The notes under the pieces were generated by a model that ran no database searches, had not been told where the DNA came from, and saw only the letters and a list, made by a program, of their open reading frames with translations. DNA of 64,000 nucleotides, taken from assembly GCF_001949145.1 (NCBI RefSeq), contig NW_019091369.1:1667807-1731806 (forward strand), read 5' to 3'. This stretch comes from Acanthaster planci. Taxonomy: Eukaryota; Echinodermata; Asteroidea; Valvatida; Acanthasteridae. A program made the translations under genes and the position numbers. Below are positions 32,851 through 64,000 of the stretch, in pieces. The stretch's first letter is position 1, and each line of letters opens with the position of its first letter.

Positions 32851-34629
32851 GGCTGAAAAGTACTGAAAACTTAAAATAAGACCACTTGAAACATTTAGAG
32901 GAACAAAAGATAAGAAACTCTCTCAGATAATTGGAGAAGAGGTGTCTTTTTGTAGGGTATTCTTAAAACATCCCACAGAATGTATTATCCCCGCATGAAC
33001 CTGACCAGAGAACCGATTTTAGAGACAGGTGGATACTCACATTCTAACTTTGTGAATTGGTCTGAGCTGCCGTTATTGAACTTGATACAGTTCAGGTTGT
33101 TCCTGCCCGAAGGTGGTGACACAATCCAAGCATTGCTACTCAGCAATTTACGGAGATAGTTTCCCCAACCCCCCCGAAGCTGGTGACGCAGAACGGCAAT
33201 ACCAGTAAAATATAAAAAAAACAATTGGCAATATATGTTTCCGTCTAAAACAAATGAACCGACAAATCACCTTGGAATGCACGGGCGCGGCACTAAGCCT
33301 TCGATATGCAAATTCAAACAGTAATTAGAAACTACAGAAGGCAAAACTAACCAATTTTCATGAACATATTGTAGTGTAATTCCCGGTGACGAGAGAAAGT
33401 GAGGCGGTGAGGCCAAATTTTGGGGTTCCTGTGTCACTCTCAAATTTTGGTTTATTGGAGATCTCCACTTTGCTCATGAAAAGACATGCCAGTACAAAAT
33501 TATCAATTTAAACAAACCTGAATCTTTGGTTCCATAAATTAAATTAAATACCAATTTCCATGATCAATGAAGAGTATTGCTGGTGTTACATGTAACTTAC
33601 GATGTAACATGTACATGCATAATATATTGTGCATGTACATGTACAATAGCAAAGGTGGAGGTACACGTAAGTGCACACCACACTGCAAATTTGACATTCA
33701 ACTTGCACCCTGCTACATACAGCCACTTTTATGACCTTATATTAGCTATTATATAACTCGCTATATACATGTAAATCGCCAGTCGATGTAGCCAATCTGC
33801 CCCTAGCCTAGGGCCCCCAACCCTGCTGGTACAATTCAGCAAATCCACAGGACCATTCCAGGCCTTGAACCTGACGACTACAAAGTTATCAAGAAGTTTT
33901 GGAAGCGATCCAAGGTTGTGGCGCGAACAACCAATTTACACGTATATTCATGAGCACCGGAGCTTAACTGATCGCAACTTAATCCCTCTATTAATCGATC
34001 TGAACTATTAAATATCTACCTATTTGCATTTATCTGTAACCGACATAACCAAGACATTAACATTTTATAAATGAATGCATTATTAAACCTGGCACTATCT
34101 CTCGTGTCCGCATAGCATGCCCAAAACACCAAGATTACTCTACGGCAACGTACCGAGAGATTCATGGACAACATGAATAGCGCCCTCATGTGACTACCGC
34201 ACTTAACAATTAGCAAACACCACAAAATTAACAAACAAATTTTGCAACAAAGACACACTTATCTCCTTGCCAAGCAAACACCACGGCTGCTCAAGCAAAA
34301 GTGACCGGCACTTCACTCCGGAGCTACTAACATGTTAAGGTCAAGCCAATAACTAGTTCCAGGCATTAAATCACTGTGTCAACTACCGTGAGTGACCACC
34401 AATTGAGCCTCTTAGTGACAAGCATCCCCCACCCAACGTCCCGAGGCGATACATTTTTAAGCTGCAATTTGTTTTGCCTCAAATTTATTTTGTAACTTAA
34501 AATATTCGAAAGTCGGCGAACACTGAAGAGCAGTGTATTTGACGGAATAAGACTTCAGTGCAAGGGGCAAAACAAACAGATAGTGACAAGTTCTAGTGCC
34601 GTGGATGTGAACAGAATGAACGGCAGTGA

Positions 34630-34806
34630 AAGCACCCCCTCATCGGTTGAAACGAGCCATGTTGAGGGTTGGAGATTTATTTTACTGGCAGTGACGTGTC
34701 GTAAACGTGTGAATTTATTGATAGTCCTTTGTGAATCATCGAAGTATAGTTCTGACCTAAAGAGCCTGAAAAGTGCGCCCTCTCTTGGTGCAACGTAGGG
34801 CTCATA
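34630..34806 (+). repeat. Dispersed repeat family R1, copy 2
   Basis: Contains CACCCCCTCATCGGTTGAAA, GAGCCATGTTGA and the TTTGTGAATCATCGAAGT / AGAGCCTG right half. Paralogous to 18465-18650 through the block duplication. Confidence 0.7.
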
Positions 34807-35001
34807 GGGGAAGAAGGTTGTTAACATGCTCGAACATGAAAATACCAGGCATATTAGTTTATGCCTGATAAAGTTCACGTTTGTCCAAATACCTTTAAAT
34901 ATTTGGCTGTAAGAAATAACAGTGTCAGACAATCGGTGAAATGTTTCTGACCGGAATGCTGTCATCTTCGAGAAAACATAAATTTCAAAACTTTCTCAAA
35001 C

Positions 35002-35021
35002 GATCGTCCGGATGGACGATC
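35002..35021. repeat. Short conserved hairpin, second copy
   Basis: Identical to the 20-mer at 18858-18877, while the surrounding sequence has diverged. Confidence 0.7.
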
Positions 35022-35717
35022 ATTGGAAAACATAATATCGATTTTTAAAGTATTCATGATGTTCACTGAACACGATTTCCTGACATATGTCATATACAGC
35101 AAGGCAGCAAGGTTTGAGACGGAGAGAACCCCCATGCTTTGTGTTGGTCATTGTCTCGCAGGAATCTGGGGAATTCCTTTCAGACATCTTGGGGGAATGT
35201 GTTAAGTAACAATAGTCTGGAATGTGTAAAGGGATTGGACATGTTGAGGGGGTACTCCTCGGTCTCATTTCTTGCTGGGTATAGTCTATGCCAGGCGACT
35301 TCCTCCTATTGCCATCCGCCCCGTTTGATAAGACAGTGGAAATTTGTCAGAATGTTCACTACCTACCTCTCTGACTATGTGCAGGTTGTTGGAGAACACC
35401 TTTCCTCATCATTTAGGGGTGGGTATTACCACATGGCACAAGACTGCGTACATGAATTTTCGGACAGATTTTTACATGTACTTGAATTTAATCCCGGCTC
35501 CTTTAGATACAAAGCCTGGGGAGCGCTGAGGATGCACCACTGATCCCTATACACTGGATACATGGAGGGACTGCGCGGCCGTCTTAGGCCAGTCAATACA
35601 ATGGCATTTTCCAAGTCACCGGCTTTAGCGCTGTGCATGAATGCACTTTGAATGAACTGAGGTCGGAGGCCATTGTATTGAATATTCAGGCTAAGATGGC
35701 CGCGTGGTCACTTCAAT

Positions 35718-35996
35718 AAGCCATTTGTGAGTAAGCTTTAAATAAAATCTGGCACACCAAGTTCTCAAAATGCTTAGTTACGCAAGAGACGCCTTGCATC
35801 AATACACTGCTTTCAATAGATAAGGAGGGTACAAAGCAACCTGTCCATTCCAGAGATGGTGGTCGCTACGCAAAAGTTTACCCCCAATCACGAGGTATAG
35901 CAACGGTGTCTTTAGTCTGGGGAATTCGAATTGTTATGTTCATGTGAAATAAGCGAAGTGTACCAAATGTTTTCAAATTGAACTCGCAATAGGCTT
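35718..35996. mobile_element. Palindromic MITE (family M1), copy 1
   Basis: The left end AAGCCATTTGTGAG...ATAAAATCTGGCACACC matches the reverse complement of the right end (AAGCCTATTGCGAGTT...). The body includes GATGGTGGTCGCTACGC and GGTATAGCAACGGTGTCTTT. It is related to the longer copy at 39701-40053, with the central segment in the opposite orientation. Confidence 0.65.
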
Positions 35997-36639
35997 ATTC
36001 ACTTATAGGCAGATATTGCTGAGCTGCCTATCCATTGTATCAGTGGGATGCACCTGTCTGGTCGATCAAATCGTACGCGAACGCGATTACGACCCTGACT
36101 CCTTTACGCTTAAATTAGAAGGAGCTCTGCAAAAGCACCTGTGTCAAAGGGTGAATAGTAAAATACTGCATGACGGCTGTTTTGTGAGTAAGAAAAATCA
36201 CGATGCAGTCAGGAAAATAGCAAACAGGACTCCAGAACGTGAATATAACAAAAAAGAAAGAAGACCCGAACTGACGTTTCTAAATTCGTTTCAGAATACT
36301 CACTGCACAAAATCAGTAATCATTTTTGCCGTAATACAAAACAACAATTATATCAGTGCTGTGAGAAGGGCCTTATACCGATCTGGATGAAGTGTTGTTC
36401 ATTCGACAAAATCACGCGTTTCATTGATAAAGGAAGAAATATCATCTTAAAGGTAAATTTGCCACCCATCTTTTATCTGGAAGTTGACCTCGTCTGTGCA
36501 TACTGAGTGTATTGACATGAATAAGTCACGTGCACAAATGTGCATATCTAGGCTATTATAAAAAAGACATTAGCGCGAAAGCCAGCGCGTGAACCAACAT
36601 GTACACGTACGTATACAAATACTGGAGCAGTTACACAAG

Positions 36640-36930
36640 GTTGTCAGGTTGGTGTAGTGGTTCCGCTTTCCTTGCCTTCCACCTCTGAGGTCCGGGTTCG
36701 AATCCTGGCTCAGTCCATATTGGGTTTTCTGTCCCTACCTGATTTTTTTTTTTAGCAGAATGTTATTTGGGGTTTTCCTCCCTCCTCTAAATTTATAACT
36801 GCTTCTCATTGTCTCCTCTCTACAGGTTTCTTGTGAGCAACAGTGCCTCGGCGTTTTTGAGGAATCCTTGGTGTCATTACCAAAACTGATTAATAGTAAA
36901 ACAGTGGTGGTGCTGCGGTAAACTCTAGCT
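36640..36930 (+). repeat. tRNA-derived SINE, copy 2
   Basis: Head with GGTGTAGTGG and B box GGTTCGAATCC (36695-36705), and the same body as the copy at 19905-20200. Confidence 0.75.
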
Positions 36931-37009
36931 TTTGGTCGAACGTGTCCTTCAAAAATGGAAATATTCTCTTTCCTTCAGTCGACAGCTCTATCGGACGACT
37001 TTTTTCGTC

Positions 37010-40384
<3,375 letters not shown>

Positions 40385-40498
40385 TTTGGCAACTGGGATC
40401 GCTCGACAATTAAGGTATAGCCATGCACACCAATGACTCTGCAGTATAGGCCTCGCCTTGTTTTTGCCCAAGATTTTATCACTGTACAAATTTCGAAG

Positions 40499-40521
40499 TA
40501 GTCTTGATTCAAGTCTGTTAC
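40499..40521 (-). promoter_or_regulatory. Shared palindromic upstream element, SULT C
   Basis: TAGTCTTGATTCAAGTCTGT at 40499-40518, 115-137 bp upstream of the ATG. Closely matching elements stand at a similar distance upstream of SULT D, E and F and are absent from A and B. The binding factor is unknown. Confidence 0.5.
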
Positions 40522-41189
40522 ATTTCGCGGTAGCCTACGCACTATCAGCTCAAAAAGCACAAATAGTGCGGCTATGAACTTTAGTACTGTACATGTACAT
40601 AATTGTACATGTACGTTATATATACAGTGTTAGAACAACCGACGTGCCTGTGTGTACAGATATTCTAAAAATAGATCTTAAAACAACAATCAAGGTAAAC
40701 TGTACAGTGAATAGGTTCACAAAGTCCTTTGCAGCATAATGGCGGGCAAGTCTCGAGTTTCCTTCAATAGATTTTCAAGGCTAAGTTTCTTTCCCGAAAA
40801 TTCACCACTTTCTTCACACTGGTGAACAAGTTCGCCTAATAACGAACGCTATCTCCTGAGGCCCGCTCTACGCACGCTGTAGTGGCATGAACATGTGAGT
40901 TGGAAATCGCATGGCCTAGAACAGAGGGTTGACAAATACACACGACAACATCGTCAGTTTTTGCACCATACGTGATATCCTGCATTGCTAGTATTCTCTG
41001 AACATGGCAAGCTGACTTCCTTTACGGCCACTAAATCTGTCGGCGACTGTTTTGCTTGACAAATGATTCCAACGTTAAAACTCTCAATTTCAAAATCCTC
41101 TTTTATTGCAGTTATACTTTCCAACTCCATTTTTATTGTCCAAATCATCCAGCGTTTATTCATTGCACAAAGTAACGCTTTCCTCTGGG

Positions 41190-41985
41190 ATTTTTTAATT
41201 AAAGGATATGAAAGCACCAGCTTTGAAATAAATGGTAGTACCACCTGGGGGTAGTAATGTTTATCTGGGTGAGAAAAAAAAATCGGGAAAAATTTATCAG
41301 CCCCCTTTTCCTGACTGAGGACCTATACATATACCTCTGAGCAGCGACTGTGGTGGTTANNNNNNNNNNNNNNNNNNNNNNNNNNNNNNNNNNNNNNNNN
41401 NNNNNNNNNNNNNNNNNNNNNNNNNNNNNNNNNNNNNNNNNNGAGGAACAACAGGGGGTCCCCAGTTGCAGGCAAATACACACTTGGGTGCGTTAACGTG
41501 TCCTCGGGGGACAAATGCTGTCACCGGGTTAGGCTCGGGTAAACCTTCCGTGCATTCGTTGTGACTAAACTTGATTAAAATAACAAAAGTAGCATCTGGG
41601 ACACCGTAGAGACAACAGCTAGGCACAACCTCTATACGCAAACGAGTTTTATTGCCTCTCTTTCACAAGGTGAGAGCGGTTCTCAGGAAAATTCAGAAGT
41701 CGTGTGTTTGGATTTTCGCGAGATCCAAATAAATCTGGTTGGCTTACAGTGGAGGTCACGTGGAAAGGTCATGAAAAAGAAAGGGTTGCATACCTTTGTC
41801 TTTTACTTCTCTATGCTTGTACGAAACATGAAGGAAAATCCCACCTGTTTTGGCCATGTTCTGATCTACACGCCATCGTCTCTCACATCGAAATGTTTAA
41901 AGGCATTCACAGATTATTCAGTAACTCCCTCTGGCCAACGCACGCCCCGTAAACATACACCGCCCCTGGTTGTACAAGTACTATG
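41190..41985 (-). pseudogene. Gutted seventh sulfotransferase copy: exon 1 relic plus intron-2-like DNA
   Basis: At 41845 to about 41985 the minus strand aligns with SULT exon 1 (GVCLRGVRWPEGVTE, then KHFDVRDDG and a TWP remnant). The GT donor is still present at 41843-41844, but in-frame stops lie at 41914-41916 and 41866-41868, and no ATG-proximal segment is recognisable. The DNA at about 41190-41730 (AAAGGATATGAAAGCA, GGTGAGAGCGGTTCTCA) resembles intron 2 of SULT A and B. Exons 2-6 are missing. It contains an N gap (41360-41442) flanked by the same repeat unit as the gap in SULT A intron 2. Confidence 0.75.
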
Positions 41986-42940
41986 TTTTATATATTGGTC
42001 GAATCTGAACCAACCATGAAATGACTGGTTGGCAATTAACGGCACGAGACAGAACTGCTGCCAATAGATTACTCTCAGTCTATGATAAAGCATAGACCTG
42101 GAGGGAAAAAACAATGGACTGCCAACTCCAATGGGCGCACCGCGCATTGCACCGACGCGTGGTGTTTCCATGTTCCGCCGGTCGGAGTTGCCGGCACACT
42201 CCAGGAAACTTCCGGTTGACCTTCGGAGTGTTGTTCACGTACGATTCACGATTGCGACCGTCGCGTGTCGCTGCGCTCGTAATTTTGCCTTTGGAATTCT
42301 TTATTTTTCTTGTTTTTCGTGAAAAAAATCGCAAAATGGAAATGATTGGATGAGATAGACAGCAAACAAGTATGTTATGATATTCGGTAGTCAGTACAAA
42401 CGCAACCACCATTTGTGTCTTTAGGCGCTTTTGCCAACAACTGCACAATTATTACCTGGACATTTATGCCATTTTTGAGTGGTTGCTGTCTGTGCTGGTA
42501 ACATCGGCACTTCCGATGGGCGCAGTATCGAGCGCGCCGGCTGGGTCGGGAACCAGATAACGCTATAATAAGTCCCTGCAGCAGACGGACTGAGACATGT
42601 ACGTACAGAATGTCCTATATTAGTCGAATGAGTCCTTATGATTACGTCGTAGTGAAAATTTTCATACAATACCGACAATAATCGAAAGCTACATCTGTGT
42701 ATTTTTCTTTCACACGAATAAAAAAGGACTGAAGAAACAACTACATAGCCAATACGGTTTCAAAACTCAAATATTTGACCTCCAAAAATCAATGCAACCA
42801 GTGAAGTACTAGTGTGCTTTTATCTAAAACAGAGGTTACCGTGGTAAGCTTTTGCTCTTAGTCGAACGTGTCCTTCAAAAGTGTAATCATTCTGGTTTCC
42901 TTATCTCCACAGCTCTACCAGACGAAGTTTTTGTCGGTCT

Positions 42941-46485
<3,545 letters not shown>

Positions 46486-46605
46486 TTTGGCAACTAGGAT
46501 CGCTCCGACGAGTGAAGGTACGGTCATGCACACCACACCGAGGACGATGTAGTGTAGGCCTTACCAAGTTTCGGCCTCACATTTTACCACCGTCCAATGT
46601 TACAG

Positions 46606-46629
46606 TAGACTTGATTCATATCTGTTATC
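46606..46629 (-). promoter_or_regulatory. Shared palindromic upstream element, SULT D
   Basis: TAGACTTGATTCATATCTGT at 46606-46625, 121-144 bp upstream of the ATG; same class as C, E and F. The half-palindrome on the right is altered. Confidence 0.5.
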
Positions 46630-48213
46630 TCTCCCGCTAGCATTTGCCCGTTCCGGTATCGCCAAACACGTACAGTGCGGCTGTAATGAAGACACAAACG
46701 TCAGCATTGGGAGAAGCAATATGTACTATCATTGACCTTTGTCACTGCAATCGTTACAGTAGGCGTATTATAACTGAAATGCGGCGAACTCATACACAAT
46801 TGACTATGTGCATGTACCTTGTACAATTTGCAGAACATGGCATAGAAATATTTATAGCATAGATCTTGAAACAACATTAAAGGTAAATATTCACAGTTCG
46901 CGTGCAGTTCAGTGGCGGCATTTCAGTTGAACTAAGAGTCCGTCGATTTGTAGTTTTCTGAAAAGCAGCTGACAAAATTATTGATGAAAACTTCCTGTGA
47001 AATGAGTCTTTCTGGCACGTTGTCTTTTTGAGGAAAACACAAATAAAAGAAAGCCATTTCGAACGATGCGTCTAAGGATAAACATTTTTGGAAAATTGCA
47101 ATTAATTTTAAGGCTGCGCAAGCACTTTACCATTATTAATCAATTCCGTATGTGATGTAACGTAGCTAAATGCAAGAAAGTGTCCCAGACGCTGAATTCA
47201 GCTTGAATTCAGTCACTCAGTAACTTTTGATTTAAAATAAAAGTCTCACAATTTTGAGTTTTCCTGGAATATACAGAATTCACAGAGCTGAAACTTCATC
47301 AGGTTTGTTCTACAGTCACCCTGCTTTAGATTTTAAGTAAATTTTGTTACCTAAAAGGAACGTAATGTACAAATGATGGAGAGTACCTTTATTGGTATTT
47401 CATATAAAACTTGGTGCTGTTTTTATGGCGGGGGGAATTTGTTTAATTTCACTGTCCTCGAAATCAAAAGGAAATCTCATTTAGAGGAGGCATTCTGTTT
47501 CGCAACTACCAGAAACGCAGCGTAGAGATTTCGATGATTTGAGAAAAGCATCCATTCAAATATTCAGAATCATTTTTCACAAATGAATTTCCTTTTATTT
47601 TCATTTCCGGTTTGTTCTTGTTTTCTAGCTCATCGGAAACGGGAGGATAGTGTCAGTCCTCCAGCCTTAGTCAAGTATCGGCAGGATCAAAATAACGTGT
47701 GTGAGGCCGATGTAAGCTGGGCCATCATAGCTTCTAACCTTTCCTCTAATCGAAAAAATACTGACTCGTGAATCCATATAGACATAACTTCAGCAGCGCA
47801 AAACTCCACCATTTTTGGACGACTCCTCGTCTACAACCTGCCCTCAAAGCCAAAGCCTGGTAGTAACTGGCTAATCAATTGTTTACACGACCGACGCAAT
47901 ATCTCGCTGAGCTTGAAGTTTGACACTGCAACCTTTACAATAGGGGCGGATCTCTTCTTTTCAAATGTTGCAACCGCATTGTTTTGAATCCCATTTTTAC
48001 AATCGAAAAATAGCTTCATTGAATATTATGAATGGAATTCTTCAACTGTGCGTAAATTCCCTATGCCGAGGACCCATGAATAAAGTCTTTGATGGGTTCT
48101 AGATTCAGCTTGGATTGAATGATGCAGTTCCTGTTGGCCAAAGATACATTCAGCTTTAGAATCTTTCGAAAAATGCTTTCCCCCTCCATTTCACAAAACT
48201 GTTTTGTCACTAG
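46630..48213. other. Intergenic spacer between SULT D and E, no gene recognised
   Basis: Nothing conserved is visible in this AT-rich spacer. Near 48080-48110 the phrase AGTCTTTGATGGGTTCT is shared with the flank downstream of SULT F (about 53650), so the 3' flank was duplicated with the E/F pair. Confidence 0.5.
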
Positions 48214-52081
<3,868 letters not shown>

Positions 52082-52187
52082 ATTGACGATAGGGATCGCT
52101 CCGCGTACACGTACACGTATGCAGTCCCATGACAGTGCAGAATAGTCGGAAGTGCGAAGTCTTGTTATCGCTGAACAAATATCACAA

Positions 52188-52210
52188 TAGACTCGATTCG
52201 AGTCGGTATC
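52188..52210 (-). promoter_or_regulatory. Shared palindromic upstream element, SULT E
   Basis: TAGACTCGATTCGAGTCGGT contains a perfect odd-length palindrome, GACTCGATTCGAGTC. It is 107-129 bp upstream of the ATG. Confidence 0.5.
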
Positions 52211-53750
52211 AGAAACAAAGTGCTGTTACATTAAAAGACTCAGAATTACGCTCGAGTTAAACCTGCACAGAGACTCAAAGTCCATGTACAACGTACATGT
52301 ATACGATTCAGTATAGACCACAGTTCACTGCATCTTAATTTTAAATAATGACTGCAATAAATTTTCTTCGACACACTAATTTTCTACAACTTTCCCCACA
52401 CATCAGAAGAAAGCTCATTTCTTCATCTTTTTTATTCCCTTAAATTTTGAGTGGTTTAACCAGTTACTCTTAAACATGATTCTATCCAGAGATGATCACC
52501 CCTAAATATAGTCGTAAAGCCCATAACCTGAAATTAATTCCTGGTATAGACGATTCCGGTGACTATCACTTGTTATTTGCAGTGGCGCACCCCTTTAATG
52601 CTAGTAAGCATTGTGATAGCGATTGTGCGGAGCCACTATTTCGTAGCAGTCGCTCTGTGCAAAACCCAACACAATGCTTAGCGCCATTCAAGGGGGCCAT
52701 CAGGAGTGTCTGGTGAAACTTCAGAGGATTCATTTATACGCTCGATGGCAAAACAAAGCTGTTTGAAGTGCCCCATTTTGTCCATTCCCCCCAGGAATAT
52801 AAGTAGTCCTGATGGTAAATTCTATCTTTGATTGTTACAGGCCATACCATCGTCTACCCCCCCCGCCCGCTTGACTCGTGAATGCGCCACTGCGTTTGAT
52901 CTGGCATTCCCGTGTCTTTTATCGCACTTAAAGGATCAATGTAATCATTTTTATCTTAGAACCACTTTTTGTGTATGTCTGTACTCCTCTTTCAATGATG
53001 GAATCTGTATGGAATTTTTTTTTTAGTTAAGTGAACTGAAAAGTGCACTATTTAAACATCAGTTCAAAACTGACTGAGCATTTTCGGAAAAGTGAGGGCG
53101 TCTTTGCTGCGATGTTAATCTAGGAAGACACAGCTCAGTTTGCATGTTTTCTTGTTCAAATTGTATTCATATTCATATTCAAAAACATTTTGAAGAAAAG
53201 GTTGCTCACTGGCATATTGCCATATACTTACACAATAAAAAATGAAATGTACGACATTCTTTGTGCACAAATCAGTGCAACACTTAGGTTCAGTGCCTTG
53301 GAGGACGTCATTATTTTGCTTATGAATATGCAAATGCTATCATGATAAAAACCAGAAAAGCTCCAAAATATGGGGTCAATTAGTAAAACGATAATTTAAA
53401 TAAGGTTAAGTGAAACCCGAATGTTCAATTTCGAGGGTTTCAATATAAAAACTTTGTGAAAAATTTCTATTACATGGTCCCTTTAATTACCGCTGCGGAG
53501 GCTATTTGATAAATCATTCATTGTTGTAATTTTACCAAACATGTAAAATTTATCATAATAGACAGGTGCTTATTGGTTTCTGCTCTCGATATATTTTCAA
53601 AAAAGGAAGACAAACTCACTTTCAGTTTCAGTAAAGCGGACCAATGAATTAAGTCTTTGATGGGTTCTGGATTCTTCAAAACTTACATTAAACTTTAGAA
53701 TCTTTCTTGTGCTATTCCCACTCCACTTCAAGAAGTTTTTTCGTCACTGC
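52211..53750. other. Intergenic spacer between SULT E and F, no gene recognised
   Basis: Short open frames here show no domain. The last 150 bp resemble the sequence downstream of SULT E. Confidence 0.5.
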
Positions 53751-62961
<9,211 letters not shown>

Positions 62962-63110
62962 ATTGACGACTGGGAGGGCCACCAGCATCATGCAGCTAAC
63001 AAAATGCCTCTGCGCTGCGTACGCCCTTCATGTGCTCCAATAATGTACTGAATAGGCTCTATGTTCCCCCCCCCCCAAAAAAAGCTTTTTACCACTTGTC
63101 ATATTCACAC

Positions 63111-63132
63111 TAGACTTAATTCCAGTCTGTTC
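63111..63132 (-). promoter_or_regulatory. Shared palindromic upstream element, SULT F
   Basis: TAGACTTAATTCCAGTCTGT at 63111-63130, 150-171 bp upstream of the ATG; same class as C, D and E. Confidence 0.45.
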
Positions 63133-63569
63133 CCTCTCGCTGCACACGATTTCCCCTCATAGATTGGCGTAAACTAGGTCGGGGGCGTGCCCCTCCGAGG
63201 GATGCCTGTGCTCCCCCTCTGCCCCTTGAAATATGTGAATAATCTCCATTGCGTTTGATTAGCTATGTAGATACAGCATATTTTCTTGTGGTACCCCTTT
63301 GAGAAAAAGTGTGCACCCTGGGTCCCCCCGGACGATTTAGCCCAAGTTACGCCACTGAATGTTCCGGTAACCTATCGGAAGCAAAATGCGAACCTATGAC
63401 CAGCTGCATCCCACACTTATACAGGGTTACAGACGCAGTTGTCGGGTCTCTCGGGTCTGCACAGAGACATAACGGATCTTATTACTGTAAATACTTGTCC
63501 ACACATTCACCTGCCGTTGGTTAATCAGCATCGATATACCAGGCACGACAGAGACCAGACAGAAAGGTA

Positions 63570-64000
63570 ACCCCCCCCCAACAAGTCCAATCCCTATACA
63601 CACTCCAGCCTATTGTTACTTAACACACCCCTCCAGATGTCTGAAAAGAATTCCTGTGATACCAGTATAACAATGACCAACACAAAGGCCGGGGAGGGGT
63701 TCTCTCTGTCCCATGTTTTGCATCAAACGTGCATCGAGGAGAAGTCAAATCTGTAATACCCAACAAGCTGTGAGAGCGACTGAAGGGTACCCCCCCTTAT
63801 ACATGTATACATGTCCAATCCCTATACACACTCAAGACGATTGTAACCTATAAACACATCCCCCAGATGTCTGTATAGTTCCTGAGATTCTGATAAACAG
63901 TGACCAACACAAAGGTGGGGGTACTCTACATCCCATATCTTCATTCATATGAAATCTGTCTTTTGTTAACTTTGGACCACCGACCATGTCCTTGTAGAGC
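63570..64000 (+). repeat. Tandem repeat, about 228-bp unit, reaching the window edge
   Basis: GTCCAATCCCTATACACACT at 63585 and 63813 and later shared words (CCAGATGTCTG, TGACCAACACAAAGG, GTAC runs of C) show two consecutive units. The array may continue beyond the window. Confidence 0.8.

Larger units (their letters stand above)
32880..37005. repeat. Segmental duplication, copy 2 (downstream flank of SULT C)
   Basis: Collinear with 18180-20280. Matching blocks: 32881-32985, about 34487-35060 (including repeat R1 and the 20-bp hairpin) and about 36215-37005 (including the SINE). DNA at about 32985-34480 and 35060-36210 is not matched in copy 1; the latter holds a MITE at 35718-35996. No gene is recognised. 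Confidence 0.65.

Overview
This is a eukaryotic, animal-type window. The genes are intron-rich with GT-AG junctions, and the intergenic DNA carries non-LTR retrotransposon, Penelope-like and PIF/Harbinger remnants, tRNA-derived SINEs and several satellites. Frequent palindromic words such as ACATGTAC and TAGGCCTA, plus the transposon mix, suggest a marine invertebrate deuterostome (an echinoderm is my guess, amphioxus or hemichordate possible); the sequence alone does not settle the species. Two N runs (13769-13862 and 41360-41442) mark it as a draft assembly.

The main content is a head-to-tail array of six cytosolic sulfotransferase (SULT) genes, all on the minus strand: A (12639-17521), B (20287-25520), C (37010-40384), D (42941-46485), E (48214-52081) and F (53751-62961). 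I could assemble each one completely by eye. Every gene has six coding exons with intron phases 1-0-1-0-1, intact splice sites, no frameshift, and a predicted protein of 298-303 residues with the PAPS-binding motifs and the catalytic histidine. A seventh copy (about 41190-41985) is a relic that keeps only an exon 1 with two in-frame stops plus intron-2-like DNA. By coding sequence and flanks, A pairs with B, C with D and E with F, but some exons break this pattern, which points to gene conversion or unequal crossing-over. The upstream regions fall into two classes: A and B share a CRE-like TGACGTCA next to an AT-rich TATA-like stretch, while C, D, E and F share a palindromic element near AGACTTGATTCAAGTCT.

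Layout: 1-905 is a LINE 3' fragment; 906-12600 has no recognised conserved gene but holds a tRNA-like SINE, a possible small membrane protein (8511-8792), an AT-rich satellite (10561-11590) and Penelope-like and Harbinger debris; 12639-25520 holds SULT A and B; 25810-32850 is a nested transposon block in which a 4.5-kb PIF/Harbinger element sits inside a Penelope-like element next to a LINE fragment; 32880-37000 is a paralogous copy of the region downstream of SULT B; 37010-62961 holds SULT C to F with MITEs, minisatellites and a dispersed repeat in introns and spacers; 63570 to the end is a tandem repeat.

The proteins would transfer sulfate from PAPS to small hydroxylated or amine acceptors in the cytosol. 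The array looks like a lineage-specific detoxification or signalling-metabolite sulfation cluster whose members differ most in exon 1, exon 3 and the C-terminus, while exons 2, 4 and 5 are kept alike.
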